The notes beneath the pieces are model-generated. The model did no database searches, was not told where the DNA came from, and saw only the letters and a program-made list of their open reading frames with translations. From positions 1 through 49,485 of IMG/VR virus record IMGVR_UViG_3300025736_002256: a DNA stretch of 49,485 bases; one strand, written 5' to 3'. Shown here in pieces: positions 40,727 through 49,314 of the stretch (position 1 is its first letter; each line of letters opens with the position of its first letter). The position numbers were made by a program, and so were the translations under genes. The stretch is from a virus.

Positions 40727-41164
40727 TTATTTAAGTAGTTGTTTATTATCATAAATATTACCTATTACTTCACAACAACCATCGGTACTACTTCTTTCTA
40801 ACTTACTATTACTTGATAACTCTTCAATACTATAATAACCATAATTATATTTACCATAAAAACCATAAGCCCTAAAATAATCTCCTTGCTCATCATCATA
40901 TTTAGCACTTTCTATCTCTATAACATGCAATCCAAACTTAACCTCAAGAATTTGACAACCATTCTTTACAATATCCCCTTTATAAATCTTTACTTTATTC
41001 TTATCTTTAAGTCCTGTAAATAAATCTCTACCAATTAATTTTTTCAATTTATCAAAATTAACTTTATAAGGCTTTCCTACTATTCTATGTTCAATAGTAA
41101 TCTTTCCATTCTTGCTATAAACTTCTCTATATTTAATTTCTTCCATACTTTGTTCATTTCCCAT
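40727..41164 (-). CDS. YopX-family phage protein
   Basis: 145 residues (a start at 41146 is also possible). FTGLKDKNKVKIYKGDIV and the C-terminal EVIGNIYDNKQLL are the two signatures of the YopX family (PF09643), common in phages of Gram-positive and other bacteria. Function is not established. Confidence 0.85.
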   Translation of the reverse strand: MGNEQSMEEIKYREVYSKNGKITIEHRIVGKPYKVNFDKLKKLIGRDLFTGLKDKNKVKIYKGDIVKNGCQILEVKFGLHVIEIESAKYDDEQGDYFRAYGFYGKYNYGYYSIEELSSNSKLERSSTDGCCEVIGNIYDNKQLLK

Positions 41165-41168
41165 ATTT

Positions 41169-41336
41169 TTATCTTATTTTATTAAACTTATAAAATATAT
41201 AAAATATATAAATTCCAATTATTGGTGCATAAAAAATACAAAGTCCTATATGAAAATATATATCCCATAAAACAAGTATATACATAATAATAATAGTAAT
41301 TATTAGTTTTAACATTAAATCTTCTAATTTTTTCAT
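41169..41336 (-). CDS. Small membrane protein
   Basis: 55 residues with two hydrophobic stretches (LIITIIIMYILVLW and IYIFYIFY). Its start overlaps the stop of the epimerase gene by 4 bases (ATGA). Unknown function. Confidence 0.5.
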   Translation of the reverse strand: MKKLEDLMLKLIITIIIMYILVLWDIYFHIGLCIFYAPIIGIYIFYIFYKFNKIR

Positions 41337-42220
41337 AACTCTTTTCTTAATATATTAGTTAAATACTTTTCAAAATTAGCTTTAGGTTCCCAATCTAATA
41401 ATTCTTTAGCTTTCTTACTATTGGTCCAGCTTTCCATAACATCAGCTTTAGGCATATCTAATTTTTTTGATGTCATTTGTATTCCTTTTTTATCACAATA
41501 TTCTGAAAATGTTTTAATCAAATCTCCTAACATTACAACTTCACTACCTCCTAAGTGTATAGTTTCTTTATACGCTTTCGGATTTAGAATACATCTTTTA
41601 ACACCTTCAACTAAATCTTTAACATAGGTATATCCTCTTTTACTGCCACCTCCGAATATAGTGATTGGTTCTCCTCGTTTAATCTGTTCTATCCATTTAT
41701 AAATAACCATATCCTTACGACCATTTTCTCCATAAACTGTAAAGGGTCTAATAATCGTATAGTTAAGACTACTATTCTTTAACATCATTTCTCCAACTAC
41801 TTTAGTAATAGCATAGAGAGATTTAGGATTATAAGGGTCATTTTCTTCTAAGGGTAAACATTTACCTCCATCTTCACCATCTGTATTTTCAGCATTACCA
41901 CCCAATACACTACTAGAACTAAATGAGATTAACTGCTTAACATTATATTTCTCACAGACATCAATTATATTCTTAGTCCCATTTATATTAGTAGATATAA
42001 ACTCATCTGGAAACTCCTCACCTGTTCTAACACCAGCTCTTGCCGCTAAATGAATAACTACATCAAATCTTTCTTTATCAAATATTCGGTCTAACTTAAA
42101 CTTATCTCTAATATCATCATCACATTCTAAATCATAAGAATATACATCATAATCATTTATCAATAATTGATATAAATAAGTTCCTATAAACCCATCATCT
42201 CCTGTAATTAATACTTTCAT
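41333..42220 (-). CDS. NAD-dependent sugar epimerase/dehydratase (SDR)
   Basis: 295 residues. MKVLITGDDGFIG is the extended-SDR cofactor loop, HLAARAGVR the next strand, and SSSSVLGG with YAITKVVGE the catalytic Ser and Tyr-x3-Lys. RPFTVYGENGRKD is the substrate region of the UDP-glucose/galacturonate epimerase group. With the dehydrogenase and nucleotidyltransferases it would supply a nucleotide sugar for the GTs; exact substrate unknown. Confidence 0.9.
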   Translation of the reverse strand: MKVLITGDDGFIGTYLYQLLINDYDVYSYDLECDDDIRDKFKLDRIFDKERFDVVIHLAARAGVRTGEEFPDEFISTNINGTKNIIDVCEKYNVKQLISFSSSSVLGGNAENTDGEDGGKCLPLEENDPYNPKSLYAITKVVGEMMLKNSSLNYTIIRPFTVYGENGRKDMVIYKWIEQIKRGEPITIFGGGSKRGYTYVKDLVEGVKRCILNPKAYKETIHLGGSEVVMLGDLIKTFSEYCDKKGIQMTSKKLDMPKADVMESWTNSKKAKELLDWEPKANFEKYLTNILRKEL

Positions 42221-42225
42221 AGTTT

Positions 42226-42432
42226 TTATTTTAATTCGTTATTAATAAAATCTTTACTATATTGAACAGCTTCTTCATATAATTCATCTTCGTTTCTTTT
42301 CAATAAATCAAATCTTTTTTTATCATCTTCGTCTACACGACTTCCTTTTATAATACTAATTCTATCAAAGATACGGAATAATTCTTTTATCATTTTTCTA
42401 TGAAGTTTGTCTATTAATTTTTCCTTATCCAT
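42226..42432 (-). CDS. Hypothetical helical protein
   Basis: 68 residues, strongly charged (MDKEKLIDKLHRKMIKELFR), likely helical. No known family; five bases upstream of the epimerase. Confidence 0.5.
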   Translation of the reverse strand: MDKEKLIDKLHRKMIKELFRIFDRISIIKGSRVDEDDKKRFDLLKRNEDELYEEAVQYSKDFINNELK

Positions 42433-42447
42433 ATCATTTTTTATATA

Positions 42448-42528
42448 TTAAATAATAATATTAAATAATAATATTAAAAATAACAAAAGCAATACATACC
42501 ATAATCTTTTATATATTTTTTCTAACAT
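42448..42528 (-). CDS. Very small membrane peptide
   Basis: 26 residues: MLEKIYKRLWYVLLLLFLILL and a short tail. A single hydrophobic helix in an AT-only region; low confidence because such a short frame could be random. Confidence 0.3.
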   Translation of the reverse strand: MLEKIYKRLWYVLLLLFLILLFNIII

Positions 42529-42543
42529 AATTTTATTTGTTAA

Positions 42544-43017
42544 TTATAATTTTAATATTTTTTTAACTTGTTTAAATGAAATAGGATAAAAATTATTTAC
42601 ATCTACACCTACATCTAATTGTTTACCTTTTGGTAATAATTTTCCGTGTGAATGTCCATATAACTGTATACTTCCGTGATAACTTCTAGCCCAAGTTCTC
42701 ATAGCATAATGACATAAAACTATATATATATTACCTATCTCTTTTTCTATTATATAAGGTAATTCAGTATTCCAATAATCGTGACTACCATTTATAAATT
42801 TATGTATTCCATTTAATCTAGATATATATGTAATTGCTTTTTCTTTGCTCTTTAATGTAAAATCTCCCAAATGGTAAACAATGTCTTTATCTTTTACTAT
42901 TTCATTATGATTGCTTATTATTTTTTCATCCATTTCATTAACATTACTAAATGGTCTATTACAATATTTTATAATATTTTCGTGTCCATAATGTTCATCT
43001 GCTGTAAAATAAATCAT
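42544..43017 (-). CDS. Metallophosphoesterase (phage type)
   Basis: 157 residues. Motifs ADEHYGH, HLGDFT, GSHDYWN, LCHYAM and GHSHG cover the metal-binding sites of the small calcineurin-like phosphoesterases that many phages carry. Substrate unknown. It overlaps the next upstream gene by 4 bases. Confidence 0.87.
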   Translation of the reverse strand: MIYFTADEHYGHENIIKYCNRPFSNVNEMDEKIISNHNEIVKDKDIVYHLGDFTLKSKEKAITYISRLNGIHKFINGSHDYWNTELPYIIEKEIGNIYIVLCHYAMRTWARSYHGSIQLYGHSHGKLLPKGKQLDVGVDVNNFYPISFKQVKKILKL

Positions 43018-43196
43018 AATTTTTTTATAATTTTTAATTCAGTTATAAAAACATTTTTCATTCCTACAACATAATAACCAATTTTATTATCTTGATTTTC
43101 AATAAGTATTATTTTACCAATATAAATATGTTCATTATCTTTATATTGATTATGTTTAAATTCTACTATATCACCTATTTTATATTTATTGTTCAT
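43014..43196 (-). CDS. Small hypothetical protein
   Basis: 60 residues (MNNKYKIGDIVEFKHNQYKD), probably a small beta-barrel of the SH3/KOW kind judging from KIGDIVEF and IGKIILIE. Function unknown. Coupled to the phosphoesterase. Confidence 0.5.
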   Translation of the reverse strand: MNNKYKIGDIVEFKHNQYKDNEHIYIGKIILIENQDNKIGYYVVGMKNVFITELKIIKKL

Positions 43197-43197
43197 A

Positions 43198-43290
43198 TTA
43201 TTTTATATTATCTTTTCTATTTTTAAAATATCTCAAATACTTCCATAATAACCAAACTTTTATTCGATTAATTCTAGTTTTGACTGTCAT
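43198..43290 (-). CDS. Very small basic peptide
   Basis: 30 residues (MTVKTRINRIKVWLLWKYLR). Basic and aromatic, overlaps the end of the methyltransferase gene by 17 bases. Low confidence. Confidence 0.35.
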   Translation of the reverse strand: MTVKTRINRIKVWLLWKYLRYFKNRKDNIK

Positions 43291-43996
43291 TTTTCCTTGC
43301 CATCATACAACACCCGACCCAATCGTGCTTATCGTATTTCTTAGCTGGACGCATATCATCCATTTTAATATTCCATTTACCTAATCTTGGAACTATCTCT
43401 TCAACTTTAAATCCAGTTTCTTCTAATAATTTAATAGCTCCATTGGGAGTATATCTTAGATAATCACAATTAACAGGATTATGAACTGGGTATAAAAAAT
43501 GGAAGCTGATATACAATATACCATTTGGCTTTAGAAATTCATTTATATTCTTTAATGCTTGAAATGGATTGTATAAATATTCAGATACTTCTATACAGAA
43601 TGCTACATCAAAATATTCTTTTGTATATTTAAAACTTTTTTTATGTTTAATAATAGATTGATAAGCACTTCCGAGACCATTAAATTCTCCACCATTAGAT
43701 TGACAATTATCAGAACAAGCAAATGGATTATCCCAAGCAGGAGCTCCACAAATTGGACAAGCATTATACTTAATATCTATTGTAAGAGATTTATTCAAAT
43801 CATCTATAATATCTGGTTTTTTACCACCTTCGTGGGGTTTCTCCAAATCTAATATCTTATAATCTTTAACATCCCAACTTTTAGTTCTATCTTTAATAGG
43901 AAATTGTGAACCTCCAATATCAATGACATTATCAACTTTAACATCAATCTTACCTAACCACGCCTCAAGTTGTTTTCGTGTGTATGAACCAGCCAT
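43274..43996 (-). CDS. SAM-dependent methyltransferase with zinc-ribbon insert
   Basis: 240 residues. NVIDIGGSQFP is a motif I variant, FDVAFCIEVSEYL the central block and NGILYISFHFLYP follows. Between strands 2 and 4 there is an extra segment with CPICGAP and CSDNCQ, a zinc-binding insert. C-terminal end is histidine/cysteine rich (HDWVGCCMMARK). Substrate unknown. Confidence 0.75.
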   Translation of the reverse strand: MAGSYTRKQLEAWLGKIDVKVDNVIDIGGSQFPIKDRTKSWDVKDYKILDLEKPHEGGKKPDIIDDLNKSLTIDIKYNACPICGAPAWDNPFACSDNCQSNGGEFNGLGSAYQSIIKHKKSFKYTKEYFDVAFCIEVSEYLYNPFQALKNINEFLKPNGILYISFHFLYPVHNPVNCDYLRYTPNGAIKLLEETGFKVEEIVPRLGKWNIKMDDMRPAKKYDKHDWVGCCMMARKNDSQN

Positions 43997-43997
43997 A

Positions 43998-44396
43998 TTA
44001 TAAATTATTTAATTCTCTTTTTTCTTTTGATGTCAAGCTATCTACTATATTCAATAATAACGAAACATCATTAAGCATTAATAATCCCTTTGCTTGTCTT
44101 TGTTTATAATTATCTATATCATTTATTACAAGTTGAATTTTAGAAATCTCACCTTTTAATCTTGTATGTTCTACTAAATCTTCTGCTTTAGGTCCTTTAT
44201 CTTTTCTCTTTTGTGCCTTTATAATACCTTGTATCTTTTGAGTTTCTTTTGATAATTCTTCATTTAAACCAGATAATTCTTTTCTTGATTCATCTTCTCT
44301 AAAACTTTTTAATCTTTCGTCATAAAACTTTTGGTCAATTTTTAATTGAGCTAATAATGCTGAATTACTTTTTCTTGACCTTTTTACATTGTTCAT
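43998..44396 (-). CDS. Coiled-coil protein, unknown
   Basis: 132 residues, mainly charged helices (FYDERLKSFREDESRKEL, LSKETQKIQGIIKAQKRK). Predicted coiled coil; no recognised family. One base after the preceding stop. Confidence 0.55.
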   Translation of the reverse strand: MNNVKRSRKSNSALLAQLKIDQKFYDERLKSFREDESRKELSGLNEELSKETQKIQGIIKAQKRKDKGPKAEDLVEHTRLKGEISKIQLVINDIDNYKQRQAKGLLMLNDVSLLLNIVDSLTSKEKRELNNL

Positions 44397-44414
44397 ACTT
44401 TTTTTATTATTTTA

Positions 44415-44528
44415 TTAATTTACTAAACTTATTATTAAACTAATTCCAATTATAAATAATAATACCGAAACATTAATTGCAATAACAAATAATAATCCTT
44501 CTATAAATCCACTATCTCTAAATCTCAT
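44415..44528 (-). CDS. Small membrane peptide
   Basis: 37 residues (MRFRDSGFIEGLLFVIAINV, then VLLFIIGISLIISLV). Hydrophobic through most of its length. Start near the stop of the next gene upstream. Confidence 0.5.
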   Translation of the reverse strand: MRFRDSGFIEGLLFVIAINVSVLLFIIGISLIISLVN

Positions 44529-44531
44529 AAA

Positions 44532-44801
44532 TTATTTTTTTATTATCTTTTCTTCCCATTTATAATGACAATTCATACAAAATAATGTTTTAGGTTTTCC
44601 AGCAATTGTAGCTATTATATTTACAATTGTTAAAATAAATCCAAAGAATATTAATATAAAAGATACTATCAATAATAGTGGAAAAAATAAACCAAAGAAT
44701 AATGGTATCCAACCAAGAAAGAATATACTAATTCCTAATGTACCCATTCCAGTAGCTTTATATTGTCCACATTTTGGACACTTACCTTTTTCTTTTTTCA
44801 T
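44532..44801 (-). CDS. Membrane protein with zinc ribbon
   Basis: 89 residues. CPKCGQYK at the start and CMNCHYKWEE at the end are separated by two transmembrane helices, so the zinc-ribbon halves could meet on one side of the membrane. Resembles small 'membrane zinc-ribbon' proteins of unknown function. Confidence 0.62.
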   Translation of the reverse strand: MKKEKGKCPKCGQYKATGMGTLGISIFFLGWIPLFFGLFFPLLLIVSFILIFFGFILTIVNIIATIAGKPKTLFCMNCHYKWEEKIIKK

Positions 44802-44812
44802 AATTTTATTTG

Positions 44813-45691
44813 TTATTTTCTTAATACTTTTTCAAATATCTTATAGTATTCATCAGCCATTTCTTGAATTGGCTTGACACCAAAGATGTTTTGTTCCATA
44901 ACTTCTCTTGAGCCACCTTCATCATTTACTAATAATGGAGTGCAACTACAAGCCATTGCCTCAGCTAATGTATTACTACAACTATCTATAAAAGCTGGAA
45001 AGTAAAAGTATTTACATATTCTCATAATATCTGCCATAGCCTTAGGATTATCTGTCACACCAAGATATTGCACATCTTCGTTATCAAAAAAATCAAAATT
45101 ATATTTAACTCTTTCTGGTGAAAATTTACCAACTAATTTTAAACTTGCATCTTTATATTTTCTAGTCACTAAATGAAAATGATAAAATGCTTCTTCGATT
45201 CTTTTATTCTCATCTCTATTATACTGAACATATAAATATGTATTGCCTCTATCGTGTGGGTCATCATCATAATTAAATATATCTATATCTACACCATTAT
45301 AAATAATTGAATGACACTTACTACATCTAGCAGAATTAGCTTTAACTTTATTTTTTAGCCACCAACCAACATAATTTTCAGACCATTTACTTTGATAAAC
45401 TATATAATCAGCCATCTTAGCAAAATCTTTCATTCTACTAAATGCACATCCTCTATTACGACTATCTTTTGGTAAATTGTCAACTCTTAGTACTAACTTT
45501 TTACCTAACTTTTTAGCTTGTTGCATTTCAGTTCTATCAGTAATAGTTACACCAGTAATTAAAACAATATCACAATCTTGAACATTATTAACAACTTGAA
45601 CCTTATCACCTAATCCTTTAATTGTATTTCTACGCCAAGTCCAACCACCACCGAGATTTTGTTTAGAAGTATTTGGAAAATATATTTTCAT
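44813..45691 (-). CDS. GT4-like glycosyltransferase
   Basis: 292 residues. LGGGWTWRRNTIKGL is the N-terminal glycine loop, IIYNGVDIDIF the interdomain motif, and FPAFIDSCSNTLAEAMACSC the donor-site helix. An ARCSKCHS cysteine pair just before the IYNG motif is an unusual extra. Shorter than most GT4s but with both domains. An isolated GT far from the main cluster. Confidence 0.83.
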   Translation of the reverse strand: MKIYFPNTSKQNLGGGWTWRRNTIKGLGDKVQVVNNVQDCDIVLITGVTITDRTEMQQAKKLGKKLVLRVDNLPKDSRNRGCAFSRMKDFAKMADYIVYQSKWSENYVGWWLKNKVKANSARCSKCHSIIYNGVDIDIFNYDDDPHDRGNTYLYVQYNRDENKRIEEAFYHFHLVTRKYKDASLKLVGKFSPERVKYNFDFFDNEDVQYLGVTDNPKAMADIMRICKYFYFPAFIDSCSNTLAEAMACSCTPLLVNDEGGSREVMEQNIFGVKPIQEMADEYYKIFEKVLRK

Positions 45692-45692
45692 A

Positions 45693-45866
45693 TTATAAAT
45701 ATTTCGCTAACCAATTATTAAAATTAATTTCTAAATAAAATCTAATTAATTCTATGGTTTCATACCTAGTTTTCCATTCATTATTAATATATATTCTTTT
45801 ACAATTAGTACAAATACAAGACCAGCTAGGACATATTACTTTTGTATTTTTATGTTTACACTTCAT
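45693..45866 (-). CDS. Small zinc-finger protein
   Basis: 57 residues from ATG 45866 (MKCKHKNTKVICPSWSCICT). CKH, CPSWSC and CTNC could bind zinc. An upstream start at 45908 would overlap the SpoVG-like gene. Unknown function. Confidence 0.55.
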   Translation of the reverse strand: MKCKHKNTKVICPSWSCICTNCKRIYINNEWKTRYETIELIRFYLEINFNNWLAKYL

Positions 45867-45873
45867 ATATTTA

Positions 45874-46197
45874 TTATTTTTCAACTTCTTCTTCAACCTC
45901 ATCTTCATCGTCAGGAACTATTTCAGTAACTCCTTCGGTTATTAACTCATCATATTTAGCAAGTATAGCATCTTCTATTTCTTTGCCAACATCTTTATTT
46001 ATTGGTCTAAATATATCCCATCTATTAGTTCCAATTTTTTTAATAGGATAAGACAATCTATATCCACCACCTCGTTTAGTATAAATAGCTATACTACCTA
46101 CATAAACTTTTTCATCTAATACAAATGAAGACATAGCAACTAAACCATTATTAGGTCTAACTGGCATTATGTTCACTTCTGTAATTTCTGTTTTCAT
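45874..46197 (-). CDS. SpoVG-like protein
   Basis: 107 residues. ITEVNIMPVRP followed by VAMSSFVLDEKVYVGSIAIY matches the SpoVG pattern (i-t-d-v-r-i ... A-x-x-s-v-x-l-d-d-x-f-v-i). The C-terminal quarter is acidic (PDDEDEVEEEVEK). SpoVG proteins bind nucleic acids and are found in phages; role here is unknown. Confidence 0.78.
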   Translation of the reverse strand: MKTEITEVNIMPVRPNNGLVAMSSFVLDEKVYVGSIAIYTKRGGGYRLSYPIKKIGTNRWDIFRPINKDVGKEIEDAILAKYDELITEGVTEIVPDDEDEVEEEVEK

Positions 46198-46225
46198 AAT
46201 TTTGTTATTTAATTATTAAATTATA

Positions 46226-46429
46226 TTAATCCCATTCAGCTAATAGCTCATTCTTTGGGTCACATTTATATCTAATAAATCTATTTATATCATAATAATA
46301 AAAATCAGTAGTTCCATCTTTATTTATTCCAACAGTTTGACCCCTCATCCAATCCATAAATACTTTCCAACTACCACCAGCTTTTTTTATTTTATCTTTA
46401 GCTTCTTGTATTAACATATTATTTTTCAT
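46226..46429 (-). CDS. Small hypothetical protein
   Basis: 67 residues from ATG 46429 (MKNNMLIQEAKDKIKKAGGS); contains WKVFMDWMRGQTVG and DFYYYDINRFIRYKC. Resembles short phage proteins without assigned function. Overlaps the zinc-finger gene by 11 bases. Confidence 0.55.
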   Translation of the reverse strand: MKNNMLIQEAKDKIKKAGGSWKVFMDWMRGQTVGINKDGTTDFYYYDINRFIRYKCDPKNELLAEWD

Positions 46430-46724
46430 TTTTATCTTGATGACACCAATAGCACATTCCATATTCATCTATTTCCCAAACAGGCATTAACTCTTTACAT
46501 ACTAAACACTTTTTTGCTAATCCTTTTTCTATTGCTTGATTTGATGTACATAATACTGTTTCAACTAATTTACCATTTTCAATTCTTTCCCAATAATCTC
46601 TTTCATCATACCAACCACAATTTTCACAAATAACAACAAACATAAGACAAGTTGGTGCATCATATTCTTCTACCTCTTTACCACATTTAGGACAAGGATA
46701 ACGTGTTATTGTTCTACTTCCCAT
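46419..46724 (-). CDS. Protein with two zinc ribbons
   Basis: 101 residues. YPCPKCGKEV plus VICENCGWYDE form one ribbon; KKCLVCKELM plus YGMCYWCHQD form a second. Likely zinc binding, perhaps nucleic-acid contact. Function unknown. Confidence 0.65.
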   Translation of the reverse strand: MGSRTITRYPCPKCGKEVEEYDAPTCLMFVVICENCGWYDERDYWERIENGKLVETVLCTSNQAIEKGLAKKCLVCKELMPVWEIDEYGMCYWCHQDKNEK

Positions 46725-46725
46725 A

Positions 46726-47325
46726 TTACTTATTATCTTTTATAAACTTAAACAATTCTATCATTTTATCTAATTGCTTATAGCAAATTATCTCTTCACT
46801 ATGACCCCATAAATTAAAATATCCATTATTTTCTTTTGCTTCTAAAAACTTTTCTTTTGCTATATCTAACCAATCTCTACCTTTATATTCTTGTCTATGT
46901 GGATATATATGTATCGTTGTTTCAATTCTAAATTTATCTTTTGGCTTATCAATATTTAATATTATCGTAGTTCTTGCATTTATATACCCAGCTTTCTTTA
47001 CTGCTTCTACTACTTTATCATTATATCTACCACTAGGATAACAGAATTTGGTAATCTTTTTATTTAAAATTTTCTCTAACCATAATTTATTTATATATAC
47101 TTCATTCCATAAATGCTCATCATTTAATAGTTTCATATCTTCTGGGTGTGTTAATGTATGTCCACCAATATTATGATGTTGCGATAATTCTCTTATTTGC
47201 TGTTTATTTAATCCACAGTTAGTTGGTATGTAGAATGTTGCTTTTAAGCCGTATACGTCCAATATTTTAGCTATTTTAAGGTCATACCGTAAACCATCAT
47301 CAAAACTTATTTCTATATTATTCAT
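46726..47325 (-). CDS. Polysaccharide deacetylase (NodB domain)
   Basis: 199 residues. ISFDDGLR carries the catalytic aspartate pair, IGGHTLTHPE the metal-binding His pair, FCYPSGRYND motif 3 and NLWGHSEE the final histidine motif. Carbohydrate esterase family 4 members remove N- or O-acetyl groups from glycans or peptidoglycan. It may trim a phage-made glycan or aid host wall passage. No signal peptide visible, so it is probably cytoplasmic. Confidence 0.87.
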   Translation of the reverse strand: MNNIEISFDDGLRYDLKIAKILDVYGLKATFYIPTNCGLNKQQIRELSQHHNIGGHTLTHPEDMKLLNDEHLWNEVYINKLWLEKILNKKITKFCYPSGRYNDKVVEAVKKAGYINARTTIILNIDKPKDKFRIETTIHIYPHRQEYKGRDWLDIAKEKFLEAKENNGYFNLWGHSEEIICYKQLDKMIELFKFIKDNK

Positions 47326-47483
47326 TTTTTAAATAATACTATTAATAATTTAACAATCAACCATAGATACATTATTATTGATGGTATAGATATAAACCAC
47401 CAAGACAAAGTTATAATACCTATCAATTTTAAAAATGTAAATAAAATTCCTAATACTACAATTATAAACAATACACCAATCAT
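47322..47483 (-). CDS. Small membrane protein
   Basis: 53 residues, almost entirely hydrophobic (MIGVLFIIVVLGILF, then VKLLIVLF). Stop overlaps the deacetylase start (ATGA). Holin-like size, but no other support. Confidence 0.55.
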   Translation of the reverse strand: MIGVLFIIVVLGILFTFLKLIGIITLSWWFISIPSIIMYLWLIVKLLIVLFKK

Positions 47484-47487
47484 ATAA

Positions 47488-48681
47488 TTAATTTCCTAAA
47501 TATTTATTACCATTAGAATATAGCTTCATTACCATTCTTCCGCGAGTTGGTGGAGCATATCCCTTTACAGCTCCATAAGTTCCAAAATATCTTAGATAAG
47601 CACCTTGAACCATTACATATTGTTTCATTTCTTCTAATTTAAAATCCTTAGTATTTCTAACAATTCTAGTTACTTCATTATTTTGTTTATCGTGAATATG
47701 ATGCATTATAACAAAATCAGTATGTTCTATCCATTGGATTGGTTTAGCAGCAGCATTTAATTTACCACCCTTAGTTTGAGAATTAGTAGAGCCGTGTTGG
47801 TCAAACACTGTCCATCTATATCCCTTCCACATAATATCTACATAAATTGGTTCTCTAAAATATGGAACTTTTAAATTTTCAGCTATCCATTGACCCACAT
47901 CTATACCAACATGTTTAAATGTTCTATCTTCGTGATTTCCTGATATACTCCATAATATTTTATGAGCTATTGGTGCTAATAATTCAACAATATCTTTTCT
48001 TTGTTGATTAGGCATTTTACTTTGCTCATAGACCCCACCAGCTATTGAAAGTTTAGAAGCATTTTCAATTAAATCTCCACCAAGAAAACAATAAACATTT
48101 TCATTATTAGCAATATATTCTATGTCCTGTTTTAAAGTTTGAACATCACATGACTTATGTCCATAATGAAAATCACCGAGTGGAACAATTTTAATTTTAT
48201 CAAATTTTATATTAGGCAAGTTTATCCAAAGATATGGTTGTTCGTTTGGTTGTAAAGAATATCTATAAGCCCTTGGTTCAATTTCAATTTTCTCTTTAGA
48301 TTCTTTTACAAAACATACTACTTTTTCTCTCCATTTATTTCTTTGAAAATATAAAACATAATCCTCTTCTTGTTTAGCTATCTTCTTAACATATTTAAAA
48401 TCTACTTTAAATTTTCTTTGCAATTCTAATTCTGTATAACCCCTTTGTTTAATAGCTGTTAAAATAGCTTCATCTGGAGCTTCTTCATTGTAAATATTTC
48501 TTAGTTTTTTTAATCCCAACCTAGCTGATTTTTTTTCAATAGAACTTTTTGACCTAATTATTCCTGAAGGAAACTGTTTTCTTAAATCATCATTTTTTGT
48601 ATTACAATAATGTTTTTTAAAATATTCTACGTCTTCTTCACTCCATTTATGACTACGATAATATTTTTTTATTTCATTCAT
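47488..48681 (-). CDS. Metallophosphoesterase with N-terminal HTH/SANT-like region
   Basis: 397 residues. Residues 10 to about 60 (HKWSEEDVEYFKKHY, then SIEKKSARLGLKK) look like a SANT/GcrA-type DNA-binding helix-turn-helix. From about 165 the calcineurin-like motifs appear: LGDFHYGH, GGDLIEN, SGNHEDR, DQHGS and HHIHDK. Metal ligands are intact. The combination suggests a nucleic-acid phosphoesterase. Confidence 0.82.
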   Translation of the reverse strand: MNEIKKYYRSHKWSEEDVEYFKKHYCNTKNDDLRKQFPSGIIRSKSSIEKKSARLGLKKLRNIYNEEAPDEAILTAIKQRGYTELELQRKFKVDFKYVKKIAKQEEDYVLYFQRNKWREKVVCFVKESKEKIEIEPRAYRYSLQPNEQPYLWINLPNIKFDKIKIVPLGDFHYGHKSCDVQTLKQDIEYIANNENVYCFLGGDLIENASKLSIAGGVYEQSKMPNQQRKDIVELLAPIAHKILWSISGNHEDRTFKHVGIDVGQWIAENLKVPYFREPIYVDIMWKGYRWTVFDQHGSTNSQTKGGKLNAAAKPIQWIEHTDFVIMHHIHDKQNNEVTRIVRNTKDFKLEEMKQYVMVQGAYLRYFGTYGAVKGYAPPTRGRMVMKLYSNGNKYLGN

Positions 48682-48702
48682 ACACTTTTAATTAATGATA
48701 AA

Positions 48703-48777
48703 TTATCTACCTCCTCTAACCAGAGAAAACATAATAAAACAAAATATAAGTACTGGTATCATTATCAATATTTTCAT
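48703..48777 (-). CDS. Very small membrane peptide
   Basis: 24 residues (MKILIMIPVLIFCFIMFSLV, then RGGR). Single helix. Too short to be certain. Confidence 0.35.
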   Translation of the reverse strand: MKILIMIPVLIFCFIMFSLVRGGR

Positions 48778-48783
48778 ACAATT

Positions 48784-48987
48784 TTAATAAATTTCTATTA
48801 TCCTTTTAGCTTGAATATATCTTTTATTAAATCCACTTTTTTCAAATAGATATCCTTCACAAGTAAGTCCTGAAGCATTAACTTTAATAAATCCTTCAAA
48901 TTTATTAGCTTTAATTAATTTATAAATTTGTTCTACACTTTCATTTACTTCTATCCAAGTTTGGTCATTCAAATGTAATATTGTCAT
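48784..48987 (-). CDS. Small hypothetical protein
   Basis: 67 residues (MTILHLNDQTWIEVNESVEQ, then IYKLIKANKFEGFIKVNAS). A strand-helix-strand pattern seen in many small phage proteins; no named family. Confidence 0.55.
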   Translation of the reverse strand: MTILHLNDQTWIEVNESVEQIYKLIKANKFEGFIKVNASGLTCEGYLFEKSGFNKRYIQAKRIIEIY

Positions 48988-48991
48988 ACAC

Positions 48992-49174
48992 TTATTTATT
49001 GTTTTTATTCAAATCATTTAATGTTTCGTTTAGATAAAACATCATATCAATACACTCATCAAGTGCTTCTTTGATTTTTTGTTTTAATGGCATATCAACT
49101 AAATCATTATTATGTTCTTTGTTTCCTCTGTCATATTTAGCTTGAGCATATTGTAATAATTCTTTATTATTCAT
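48992..49174 (-). CDS. Small protein, possibly MazG-like
   Basis: 60 residues. YAQAKYDRGNKEHNNDLVDM with EALDECIDMMFYL resembles the short MazG-like/nucleotide-pyrophosphohydrolase-related phage proteins (K-Y-x2-G-x2-E-H-x2-D, then E-x4-I-D). The full catalytic E-E-x2-D motif is not clear, so activity is uncertain. Confidence 0.5.
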   Translation of the reverse strand: MNNKELLQYAQAKYDRGNKEHNNDLVDMPLKQKIKEALDECIDMMFYLNETLNDLNKNNK

Positions 49175-49178
49175 ATAT

Positions 49179-49310
49179 TTATTTTAAATCTTCTAATACT
49201 TTCCCTAATCTAATTGTATATCTAAATTCATCTTTAGTTCCTTTAATTAGTTTAAATTTTAAATCTATTAATATTTCTAATTCTTTTTTATTTTTAGCTT
49301 TATGTATCAT
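49179..49310 (-). CDS. Small hypothetical protein
   Basis: 43 residues, charged (MIHKAKNKKELEILIDLKFK). Start and stop are each a few bases from neighbours; A-rich leader. No domain recognised. Confidence 0.45.
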   Translation of the reverse strand: MIHKAKNKKELEILIDLKFKLIKGTKDEFRYTIRLGKVLEDLK

Positions 49311-49314
49311 AATA

